This document shows, one piece after another, positions 57,585-64,000 of a stretch of 64,000 nt of DNA. Source of the stretch: Rubrimonas cliftonensis. Lineage in GTDB: Bacteria > Pseudomonadota > Alphaproteobacteria > Rhodobacterales > Rhodobacteraceae. The translations under genes were made by a program, and so were the position numbers. Under the pieces are notes generated by a model. It was not told where the DNA came from. It was given only the letters and a program-made list of their open reading frames with translations, and made no database searches. The stretch is from assembly GCF_900107585.1 (NCBI RefSeq), contig NZ_FNQM01000001.1, positions 124,001-188,000 of the forward strand, read 5' to 3'. Position 1 is the first letter of the stretch, and every line of letters starts with the position of its first letter.

Positions 57585-59395
57585 CGGGGCGCGGCGCCTC
57601 CGGCCGGCTCGACGCCGCGCTCGCGCGCCAGGGCTTCGGCCCGGCCCTGCGACGGCCGCGCGGCGCCGGCGCCGCGCCGCTCGCCGGCCCCGCCCTCAGC
57701 CCCGAGGAGATGCTGCGCTTCATCGACTTCGTGGAGGAGCTTGAGACCGAGGGCGAACTCATCCTGCCGCATTTCACACCCGACCCCTGCCTGCGCGTCA
57801 CGCTGTTCCTGATGCGCAACCACCTCGACGGCAAGCTGACCACGATTTCCTCGCTCGCGATCGCCTCCGGCGCGCCCTACGCCACCGCGATGCGGCGCAT
57901 CCAGCAGATGATCCGCGACGGGCTGATCGACCAGCGCCCGCGCTCGGCCACCGGAAAAACCTTCTCGCTGCACCCCTCGCCGGAGATGATCGCGGCGTGG
58001 AGCGACTACGCCCACCGCATCAAGCTCGTCATCGGCAAGGCGTTCGGGCTCGGCGAGAAGGGCAGGGCGCAGGACTACTATTTCGGCGGCTCCTACCTGA
58101 AGGCGCAGATCATCCCGCTGCCCGCCGCGCGCACCACGCCGCTCGGCGTCAGCGCGCCGCTGCGCATCCTCGTTCACGCCGACCCGACCTTCCTCGCCAT
58201 GGACAGCCTCAAGCGCCAGTTCGAGCACATCCTCGGCGTCGCGATCCGCAACCGCGCGCTCTCCATCGACCGGCTGCGGCTGGAGACGCTGGCCAACGCA
58301 GAGCGGGCCGAGAGCGCCTACGACATCGTCGCCGTCGACCTGCCCTGGATCGGCGAATGCGCCGAGAAGGGCGTGCTGGCGCCGCTCGACGCGATGGTGG
58401 CGCGGGAGGGCGTCAATCGCTCCGACTTCCAGGCCGCCGGCTGGCTCGGCTGCCTGCATGGCGGGCGGCAGTACGGCGTGCCGATCCAGACGACGCCCGA
58501 ACTGCTGTTCTACCGCACCGACCTTTTCGCGGAGGCCGGCGTCGCGCCGCCGCGCACCACCGACGAGATGCTCGCCGCCGCCCGCGCCCTGCACCGGCCC
58601 GAACGCGGCCTGCGCGGCGTGGCGTGGAACGGCGCCCGCGGCACGCCGCTCGGCCACAGCTTCATCTTCGCCATGGCGGATTTCGGCCAGCCGGTGATCG
58701 ACCTCAAGCCCCGCGGCGACGGCTTCGACCCCATGGACCTGCGCGGCGAGCGCCTGCGCCCGATGATCGACACGGCCGCAGGCCTCGCCGCGGCGACCTT
58801 CCTGAAAGAGCTTCTGGACGTCTCCGCCCCCGGCGTGCTGGCGATGTCGTGGTTCGAGCGGGTGAAGGCCTACGCCGAGGGCGCCGTCGCCATGGCCTAC
58901 GGCTATTCGCTGCTTGCGCCCTATTTCGAGCTTGACCCGACCGCGCCGGCCCACGGCCGCACCGGCTACCTGCCGCATCCCTCCGGCTGCGGCGCGCGGC
59001 CCATCGCGCCGGTCGGCGGCTACGTCCTCGGCATCCCGGCCAACCTTGCGCCCGAACGCCGGCAGGCGGTGGAGAAGTCCGTCCGCCTGCTCACCTCCGC
59101 GGAGGCCTGCAAGCTCTACTTCGTCAACGGCTCGCGGGTCTGTCCCCGCCACAGCGTCGCCGCCGACCCCGAGGTGCGCGCGCTCTCGCCCATCGTCGAC
59201 GCGGTGGACGCGATGGCCCGCGACGGGAGCCTCCAGCTCTGGCCGCGCCCCGCCGCGCCCGACTTCGCCGACATCACCGCCGTGCTCGGCGAGGAGATGC
59301 ACCAGATGCTGCGCGGCGAGAAACCGGTCCGCGCAGCGCTCGCCGACGCCCAGAACCGCGCCGACGCCGTGATGCGCGCGCGCGGCCGCTACTGA
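57581..59395 (+). CDS. Winged-helix/solute-binding-domain fusion, probable one-component regulator
   Basis: A 604-residue protein with GTG start overlapping the ThuA stop (GTGA). No signal peptide or membrane helix is present. Residues 1-60 are a variable arm. Residues about 70-135 (LRVTLFLMRNHLDGKLTTISSLAIASGAP, then YATAMRRIQQMIRDGLIDQRP) read as a winged helix-turn-helix. Residues about 140-180 look like a linker. From about 194 (APLRILVHADPTFLAMDSLKRQFEHI) to the end the sequence resembles a family 1 (MalE-type) extracellular solute-binding protein: AYDIVAVDLPWIGECAEKGVLAPLDAMV, YGVPIQTTPELLFYRTDLFAEAGV, GAVAMAYGYSLLAPYF. The absence of export signals and the fused DNA-binding module suggest a cytoplasmic ligand-sensing regulator of the operon. 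SgrR is the known precedent with a different binding-protein family. Assignment is inference from sequence pattern. Confidence 0.72.
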   Translation: MTGRGASGRLDAALARQGFGPALRRPRGAGAAPLAGPALSPEEMLRFIDFVEELETEGELILPHFTPDPCLRVTLFLMRNHLDGKLTTISSLAIASGAPYATAMRRIQQMIRDGLIDQRPRSATGKTFSLHPSPEMIAAWSDYAHRIKLVIGKAFGLGEKGRAQDYYFGGSYLKAQIIPLPAARTTPLGVSAPLRILVHADPTFLAMDSLKRQFEHILGVAIRNRALSIDRLRLETLANAERAESAYDIVAVDLPWIGECAEKGVLAPLDAMVAREGVNRSDFQAAGWLGCLHGGRQYGVPIQTTPELLFYRTDLFAEAGVAPPRTTDEMLAAARALHRPERGLRGVAWNGARGTPLGHSFIFAMADFGQPVIDLKPRGDGFDPMDLRGERLRPMIDTAAGLAAATFLKELLDVSAPGVLAMSWFERVKAYAEGAVAMAYGYSLLAPYFELDPTAPAHGRTGYLPHPSGCGARPIAPVGGYVLGIPANLAPERRQAVEKSVRLLTSAEACKLYFVNGSRVCPRHSVAADPEVRALSPIVDAVDAMARDGSLQLWPRPAAPDFADITAVLGEEMHQMLRGEKPVRAALADAQNRADAVMRARGRY

Positions 59396-59414
59396 CACGC
59401 ACAGGAGAACCGCC

Positions 59415-60710
59415 ATGGACGCGCTGAACCCCCGCATCCTCCGCCCCGAGGATCTCGACCCAAACTGGCGCTGGGACCGGCACATTCCGAGCCATGGCCA
59501 CACCGCCGTCGATTTCGAGCGCCGCGTCGACCACGACCGCCTGCGCCGCTACCGCCTCAGCCGCGCGCGCGAGGCGCTGAGGAACGCGCAGTGCGGCTCC
59601 CTGCTGCTCTTCGACGTCAACAACATCCGCTACGTCACCGCCACCAAGATCGGCGAGTGGGAGCGCGACAAGATGTGCCGCTTCGCGCTTCTGGCCGGCG
59701 ACGACGAGCCGTTCGTTTGGGATTTCGGCTCCGCCGCCGTCCACCACAAGCTCAACTGCGACTGGCTCAACCCCGAGCACTGCCGCGCCGGCGTGGTGGG
59801 GATGCGCGGCACCATCCCGCCGAGCTTCGGCTTGATAAAGAAATACGCCGAGGAGATCGCGGGGCTGATCCGCGACGCCGGCATGGCCGACATGCCGGTG
59901 GGCGTCGACTACGCCGAGACGGCGATGTTCTTCGCCCTGCAGGAGGCCGGCCTGAAGGTCGTCGACGGCCAGCAGGTCATGCTCGACGCCCGCGAGATCA
60001 AGAACCAGGACGAGATCATGCTGCTCAACCAGGCCGCCGCCATGGTCGACGGCTGCTACCACATGATCTACGAGGAGCTTAAGCCGGGCGTGCGCGAATG
60101 CGACATCGTCGCGATGTCCAACAAGCTGCTCTACGAGATGGGCTCCGACGACGTCGAGGCGATCAACGCCATCTCCGGCGAGCGCTGCAACCCGCATCCG
60201 CACAACTTCACCGACCGGATGTTCCGCCCCGGCGACCAGGCGTTCTTCGACATCCTGCAGAGCTATCAGGGCTATCGCACCTGCTACTACCGCACCTTCA
60301 ACATCGGCCGCGCCACGCCGGCGCAGAACGACGCCTATGTGAAGTGCCGCGACTGGCTCGACCACGCCATCTCGCTCATCAAGCCGGGCGTCAGCACCGA
60401 CACGGTGGCGAAGGTCTGGCCGACGGCGCAGGAACTGGGCTTTCCCGACGAGCTTTCAGCCTTCGGCCTCCAGTTCGGCCACGGGCTGGGGCTGGCGCTG
60501 CACGAGCGGCCCATCATCTCGCGCGCCTGCTCGCTCGACCAGCCGCAGGAGATCAGGACCGGCATGGTGTTCGCGCTGGAGACCTACTGCCCCGCCGCCG
60601 ACGGCTACTCCGCCGCGCGCATCGAGGAGGAGGTGGTCGTGACGGACAAGGGCTGCGAGGTGATCACGCTCTTTCCCGCAGAGGATCTGCCGATCGCCAA
60701 CCGCTATTGA
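59415..60710 (+). CDS. M24-family (creatinase/aminopeptidase P fold) hydrolase with altered metal site
   Basis: A 431-residue pita-bread-fold protein of the M24 family. An N-terminal creatinase domain (LLLFDVNNIRYVTATKIGEWERDKMCRFALLAGDDEPFVWDFG) precedes the catalytic domain. Of the five usual metal ligands, Asp (AFFDILQ), His (FGHGLGLALHE), Glu (FALETY) and Glu (RIEEEVVV) are seen. The second Asp, in the usual SDxTRTF motif, is replaced in TCYYRTF. The layout also recalls DddP, a DMSP lyase of this fold. The gene is preceded by an AGGAGA ribosome binding site and is last in the operon. It may hydrolyse a C-N bond of a small metabolite rather than a peptide. Confidence 0.8.
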   Translation: MDALNPRILRPEDLDPNWRWDRHIPSHGHTAVDFERRVDHDRLRRYRLSRAREALRNAQCGSLLLFDVNNIRYVTATKIGEWERDKMCRFALLAGDDEPFVWDFGSAAVHHKLNCDWLNPEHCRAGVVGMRGTIPPSFGLIKKYAEEIAGLIRDAGMADMPVGVDYAETAMFFALQEAGLKVVDGQQVMLDAREIKNQDEIMLLNQAAAMVDGCYHMIYEELKPGVRECDIVAMSNKLLYEMGSDDVEAINAISGERCNPHPHNFTDRMFRPGDQAFFDILQSYQGYRTCYYRTFNIGRATPAQNDAYVKCRDWLDHAISLIKPGVSTDTVAKVWPTAQELGFPDELSAFGLQFGHGLGLALHERPIISRACSLDQPQEIRTGMVFALETYCPAADGYSAARIEEEVVVTDKGCEVITLFPAEDLPIANRY

Positions 60711-60718
60711 AGGGGCAG

Positions 60719-60740
60719 GGCCGGGCGCTGACGCCCGGCC
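60719..60740. terminator. Terminator-like hairpin between convergent genes
   Basis: GGCCGGGCG-CTGA-CGCCCGGCC is a perfect 9-bp stem with a 4-nt loop, 8 nt after the stop of the M24 gene and 18 nt before the stop of the convergent serine hydrolase. There is no U-tract on either strand. It probably marks the end of the nine-gene operon. Confidence 0.65.
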
Positions 60741-60758
60741 CCCCGGGGTCGCGCCCGG

Positions 60759-62084
60759 TCAGTTCGCCATCGCGGGCGTCTCGTCCACCACGGCCTGATG
60801 CACGAGCTGCTTGATCATGCGGCGGTAGTAGGCGCGCGTGGCGCCGGGCTGCTGGGTCATCAGCACCGCGGCGATGCGCTCCTCGGGGTCGGCCCAGAAG
60901 AAGGTGCCGCCATAGCCCGCCCACATGAACTCGCCCTGCGAGCCCGGCACGCCGGCCACGCCATCCTGCTCGCGCACCATGAAGCCCAGGCCGAAGCTGT
61001 AGCCCGGCACGCCCATCAGCAGCTCGCCCGGCTCGACCGGCTGCGCGATGCGGTCGCCGAGATGATCTGACGTCATCAGCTTCACCGAGGTGGGGCTGAG
61101 GATGCGCGTCCCGTCCAGCGCCCCGCCGTTCAGCAGCATCTGCGTGAAGCGCAGGTAGTCGCCGGCGGTCGAGACGGCGCCGGCGCCGCCGCTGTCGTTG
61201 GCGGGCTGCTGGGACACGTCGATCATCGCATAGGGCTGGCCGGTGGCCGGATCGACGCCCGGCTCCACCAGCCGCATCGCCTCGTCCTCGTCCACGAAGA
61301 AGCCGGTGTCGTCCATGCCAAGCGGCGCGAACACCCGCGCCTCAAGGAAATCGCCCAGCCGCTGGCCGGAAGCCGCCTCGACCACACGCCCCAGCAGGTC
61401 CGATGCGAGGGAGTATTCCCATACCGTCCCCGGCTGGTGGACCAGCGGCGCCTTAGCCAGCGCCGCCACCTGCGCCGCCGGCTCGACCGAACGCGCGTCG
61501 AACGCCATGCCGCCGGGGTTGAACAGCCCGCCCTCGGCGTAGGCCGCCTTGACCGCCGCGTTGCCGGTCAGCTCGCCATAGGCCAGCCCGCTGGTGTGGC
61601 GCAGCAGGTCCTGCACCGTCATCTGCCGCGCAGCCGGAACCGTGGCGTAGGAGACGGTCCCGTAGACGTTCGCGCTGGCGACGCTCACGGGCGTCGAGGC
61701 GAACTCCGGCAGGAACTTCGAGACCGGGTCCGTGAGCTGCAGCTTCGCCTCCTCCATCAGGATCATCGCCGCGACCGAGACCAGCGGCTTGGTCATGGAG
61801 TAGATGCGGAAGACGCCGTCCTCGCCCATCGGCGCGTTGCCGGCGGGGTTCTGCGCGCCGAGCGCCGCGACATGGGCGAGCTGCCCGTCGCGCGCCACCA
61901 TGATCACGGCGCCGGGCAGGGCGCCCTTGTCGATCTCGGCCTGAAAGGCCGCGTCGATGCGCGCGAGGCGCTCGACCGACATCCCGACCGCGGCCGGATC
62001 GGTGGTCGGCAGGGCCTGCGCCGCGGCGGCGAGCGCGTGCGCCCCCGCAAGGACGGCGGACAGCAGGAGAGTTCTGGCTGGCAT
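60759..62084 (-). CDS. Exported serine hydrolase, beta-lactamase class C-like
   Basis: A 441-residue penicillin-binding-protein-like serine hydrolase. The ATG at 62084 (MPARTLLLSAVLAGAHALAAAAQA) has a signal peptide and GGAGG 6-11 nt upstream. The SxxK nucleophile motif is SMTKPLVS, near residue 116. The second motif is Tyr-containing EYSLASDLLG, and a late conserved GYSFGLGFMV ... EFMWAGYGGTFFWADPEERIAAVLMTQQPG is typical of this esterase/D-aminopeptidase group. Likely periplasmic. It is probably an esterase or peptidase rather than a true beta-lactamase. It is convergent with the sugar operon. Confidence 0.85.
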   Translation of the reverse strand: MPARTLLLSAVLAGAHALAAAAQALPTTDPAAVGMSVERLARIDAAFQAEIDKGALPGAVIMVARDGQLAHVAALGAQNPAGNAPMGEDGVFRIYSMTKPLVSVAAMILMEEAKLQLTDPVSKFLPEFASTPVSVASANVYGTVSYATVPAARQMTVQDLLRHTSGLAYGELTGNAAVKAAYAEGGLFNPGGMAFDARSVEPAAQVAALAKAPLVHQPGTVWEYSLASDLLGRVVEAASGQRLGDFLEARVFAPLGMDDTGFFVDEDEAMRLVEPGVDPATGQPYAMIDVSQQPANDSGGAGAVSTAGDYLRFTQMLLNGGALDGTRILSPTSVKLMTSDHLGDRIAQPVEPGELLMGVPGYSFGLGFMVREQDGVAGVPGSQGEFMWAGYGGTFFWADPEERIAAVLMTQQPGATRAYYRRMIKQLVHQAVVDETPAMAN

Positions 62085-62261
62085 GGGGATCCTCCATCGG
62101 GTCGCGGCGCATCTTTGTCGCGCCGCCCCCGCCGCATGGAGTGGCGCTTCGGGCCGCCTCACGGACGCCCAACCACAGGTTGTCGGAGGTTGGCGGGCGC
62201 CGCAAGGCGGATGCGCGGCGGAGTTGCAGATAGGGGGCGTTTGGGGGGCGCTTGTCGACCC

Positions 62262-62393
62262 ATGCGAACATTCGATGTGCTCAAGGCTGTTGTTGCGCGC
62301 GAGGGCTCATCGACGCCCACACGGCGTCTGTATGCGCTTGTTCTCAACGACCGACGCGACGCCCTTTCAGCGCCCGGCGGCGCCAGCCCTTAG
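62262..62393 (+). other. Possible 43-codon small ORF in a 340-nt gap
   Basis: The gap 62085-62424 between the serine hydrolase start and the metA stop holds no established gene. The best candidate is a 43-residue frame (MRTFDVLKAVVAREGSSTPT ... ending GGASP) with a TAG stop. Its base composition is lower in GC than the flanks. A GGGGGGCG stretch lies about 12 nt upstream. No homology is recognised, and it could equally be a chance frame. The rest of the gap is probably promoter DNA of the serine hydrolase gene. Confidence 0.2.
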
Positions 62394-62424
62394 CCGCCTT
62401 CCGCGCGGCGCGAGGACAGGCCCG

Positions 62425-63324
62425 TCAACACCAGTCGAACGGCGTGTGCTGGTAGAGTTCGTTGATCCAGTTTCCGAACAGCAGATGCGCATGGCTGCGC
62501 CAGCGGTTCTCCGGCTGGCGGGACGGGTCATCTCCGGGGAAGTAATTCGCCGGCAGTCCGATCTCGGTTCCCGCCTCCTGATCGCGGATGAACTCCTCGG
62601 CCAGAGACGTCGTGTCGTATTCGATGTGGTTGAACATGTAGAGCGCGTGGCGCCCCGGCTCCTCCACCAGCGCCGGCCCGGTGGCGGGCGAGGTCAGCAG
62701 CACGCGCAGTCCGGCCGGAAGATCCGCCTCCCGCGTTTCCGTCCAACGACTGACGGGGATCACGATGTCGTCGGAGACGCCGCGCAGAATCGGCGCTCCG
62801 GGGGCCAGATTGCGGTGCCGGAAGCACCCGAACGCCTTTCTCGGCAGGTCGCGCTTCGGCGTGCCGTGGAAGTGGTGCAGCATCGCCTGCGCGCCCCAGC
62901 AGATCGCGAAAGTCTCGCGCACGTTGGTCTGGGTCCAGTCGAAGACCGAGCGCAGCTCCTCCCAGTATCCGACCTCCTCGAACGGCATCCGCTCGACCGG
63001 CGCACCCGTGACGATCAGGCCGTCGAAGCGCTGCTCATGCGCCTCAGCGAATGTGGTGTAGAACGCCTCCAGATGCTCCGAGGGCGTGTTGCGCGACTTG
63101 TGCTCCGTCATGCGCAGCAGCGTGAACTCGATCTGCAGCGGCGTGGCGCCGATCAGCCTGGCGAACTGCGTCTCGGTCCGCACCTTGTTGGGCATGAGGT
63201 TGAGCAGCGCGATGCGCAGCGGGCGGATGTCCTGCCGCGCGGCGGCGTCCGCGCCCATCACCATCACGCCCTCGTCGCGCAGCACGTCGATCGCGGGAAG
63301 GTTCTCCGGAATCCGTATCGGCAT
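62425..63324 (-). CDS. metA: Homoserine O-acyltransferase MetA, predicted acetyl-CoA specific
   Basis: First committed enzyme of methionine synthesis, acylating homoserine, 299 residues. [20 protein letters not shown] is the standard N-terminus. The catalytic Cys142 is in [16 protein letters not shown], with His233 and Glu235 in MFNHIEYDT. Position 111, in [13 protein letters not shown], is Glu. In this family Gly at this site (E. coli) goes with succinyl-CoA use and Glu goes with acetyl-CoA use. The product is therefore predicted to be O-acetylhomoserine (EC 2.3.1.31), despite frequent naming as a succinyltransferase. It is separated from the gene upstream by 86 nt containing a hairpin. Confidence 0.94.
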   Translation of the reverse strand: MPIRIPENLPAIDVLRDEGVMVMGADAAARQDIRPLRIALLNLMPNKVRTETQFARLIGATPLQIEFTLLRMTEHKSRNTPSEHLEAFYTTFAEAHEQRFDGLIVTGAPVERMPFEEVGYWEELRSVFDWTQTNVRETFAICWGAQAMLHHFHGTPKRDLPRKAFGCFRHRNLAPGAPILRGVSDDIVIPVSRWTETREADLPAGLRVLLTSPATGPALVEEPGRHALYMFNHIEYDTTSLAEEFIRDQEAGTEIGLPANYFPGDDPSRQPENRWRSHAHLLFGNWINELYQHTPFDWC

Positions 63325-63370
63325 GGAGCACGTCTCCCCCTGAGCTGGCTCTCTCGGCGCGGGCAGGTCA

Positions 63371-63398
63371 CTTGCCGCCGAAACCGGCGGGAATCAAG
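63371..63398 (-). promoter_or_regulatory. Stem-loop in the leader between the upstream gene and metA
   Basis: The palindrome CTTG-CCGCCG-AAAC-CGGCGG-GAAT-CAAG forms a 6-bp GC stem with a 4-nt loop, plus a 4-bp outer stem beyond an internal bulge. It lies 47-74 nt upstream of metA on its strand, and 13 nt after the stop of the preceding gene. It could be a terminator stem (without U-tract) or part of a regulatory leader. It does not show the GCTAAA core expected of a SAM-II riboswitch. Confidence 0.45.
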
Positions 63399-63410
63399 CT
63401 CCCGGGATGC

Positions 63411-64000
63411 TTACGACGTCACGGCGCCGTGCTCGGCGGCCGCGGCGACCGCATCCCCGATCAGGGCGTCGAAAGCCTCCGCCGAGCGCACGCGGGCGAT
63501 GTCCGCCGCGTCGACCGTGACGCCCCAGTTGTCGCCGATGGCCGCATAGAGCGGGCGCCGATGCTCGACGATGCGGCGGAAACCCCAGCGGGCGAAGGCG
63601 TCTGGATCGACCTCGGTCTCGGCCAGACCGCCTTGCCCGCGATACTCCCGCCAGATCTGCCGAAGGAACTCCTCGTTGTAATACATGGGCTTGGGCGCAG
63701 CGATGAAACGGCGCACAAGCTCCTCAGCCATCGCGTCGGTCTCGCGGATGCGCACCAGCAGCATCGCCTCCGAGAGCTGGACGAGCACCGGGTCGGTAGG
63801 ATCCATCGGATCCACCACCTCGCAGATCGAACCGCCGGTGTCGCAGATCACATGGTGATAGCCGTAGATCTCGCGCGCCTTCTCGATGAACTCCGGCGCG
63901 TCGAGCAGCGCCGAGATCTCCGCCTCGCGATGCTGACGCTGTCTTCGGACATATTCCTCGAACGGCAGCCCGCCGCGCGCCGTATCTCCAGGCTTGCCGA
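63411..64000 (-). CDS. Conserved hypothetical protein (putative ATPase-like), C-terminal part
   Basis: The frame is open at the right edge of the window, so the N-terminus lies outside. About 196 residues are visible. An apparent GTG start at 63851 is internal, because the frame continues upstream as LPFEEYVRRQRQHREAEISALLDAPEFIEKAREIYGYHHV. The segment ICDTGGSICEVVDPMDPTDPVLVQLSEAMLLVRIRETDAMAEELVRRFIAAPKPMYY resembles proteins annotated as ATPases in Rhodobacterales; any P-loop would be in the missing part. The C-terminal part (EVDPDAFARWGFRRIVEHRRPLYAAIGDNWGVTVDA) is shared with them. The function is unknown. Confidence 0.6.
   Translation of the reverse strand, partial: GKPGDTARGGLPFEEYVRRQRQHREAEISALLDAPEFIEKAREIYGYHHVICDTGGSICEVVDPMDPTDPVLVQLSEAMLLVRIRETDAMAEELVRRFIAAPKPMYYNEEFLRQIWREYRGQGGLAETEVDPDAFARWGFRRIVEHRRPLYAAIGDNWGVTVDAADIARVRSAEAFDALIGDAVAAAAEHGAVTS

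Noticed and set aside
60759-62084. Antibiotic-resistance beta-lactamase (AmpC)
   Set aside because: The SxxK motif is present, but the late GYGGTFFW-type C-terminus and lack of a classical KTG box fit the esterase/peptidase group instead.
63325-63410. SAM-II riboswitch in front of metA
   Set aside because: Alphaproteobacterial metA genes often have one, but the conserved GCTAAA core and flanking pseudoknot sequence are not present; only a simple hairpin is seen.

Overview
This 64 kb window is very GC-rich, densely coded chromosomal DNA from an alphaproteobacterium, most likely of the Rhodobacterales. Supporting clues are the gene order smc - DsbA-like - DUF721 - mutY - ccrM - rnhB, a GANTC methylase (CcrM), a form II CoxSLM set with CoxG, nadABC as one operon, and heavy GCC/GCG/CTG codon use. 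No rRNA, tRNA, insertion sequence, integrase, prophage or CRISPR array was seen. The genus cannot be given from the sequence alone.

Layout. 1-5.1 kb: the 3' end of an RND efflux permease gene, an amidohydrolase ending in a 27-bp tandem repeat, rlmH/rsfS and a class I glutamine amidotransferase. 5.1-13.3 kb: a conserved housekeeping block (smc, DsbA-like, DUF721, mutY, ccrM, rnhB), with a ~100-bp palindrome between mutY and ccrM and three GANTC sites in front of ccrM. 13.4-18.2 kb: acyl-CoA synthetase, a glycine-zipper lipoprotein, an MsbA-like ABC exporter and a tyrosine phosphatase. 18.2-24.8 kb: a decayed catabolic unit (NitT/TauT-type ABC importer, two SDRs, polysaccharide deacetylase, agmatinase-like ureohydrolase, divergent LysR) in which nearly every gene is frameshifted or internally deleted and only the solute-binding protein is clearly intact. 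24.9-29.2 kb: coxG-S-L-M. 29.5-32.5 kb: a response regulator and hybrid kinase pair. 32.7-39.7 kb: transglutaminase/DUF2126, circularly permuted ATP-grasp fused to alpha-E, and a second transglutaminase. 39.7-43.4 kb: nadA-nadB-nadC behind a palindromic operator. 43.6-50.4 kb: leucine catabolism (ivd, mccB, mccA) with small accessory genes. 50.4-60.7 kb: a nine-gene catabolic operon. 60.7-64 kb: a serine hydrolase, metA and the C-terminal part of a conserved hypothetical.

The most interesting intact region is 50.5-60.7 kb. It encodes a ribose-type ABC importer with two permeases, an SDR, a 3-hydroxyisobutyrate-dehydrogenase-like enzyme, a ThuA-domain protein, an M24 creatinase-fold enzyme with an altered metal site, and a 604-residue protein that joins an N-terminal winged helix to a MalE-type solute-binding domain and has no signal peptide. 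This last protein looks like a cytoplasmic one-component regulator, comparable in logic to SgrR but with a different binding-protein family. Five of its genes are chained by 4-nt start/stop overlaps. The substrate is unknown.

The second notable region is the pseudogene block at 18.2-24.8 kb. Two of its lesions remove essential domains (Walker B of the ATPase; most of an SDR Rossmann fold), so genuine decay is more likely than sequencing error alone. The ATP-grasp/alpha-E/transglutaminase cluster is a known but biochemically poorly defined system.
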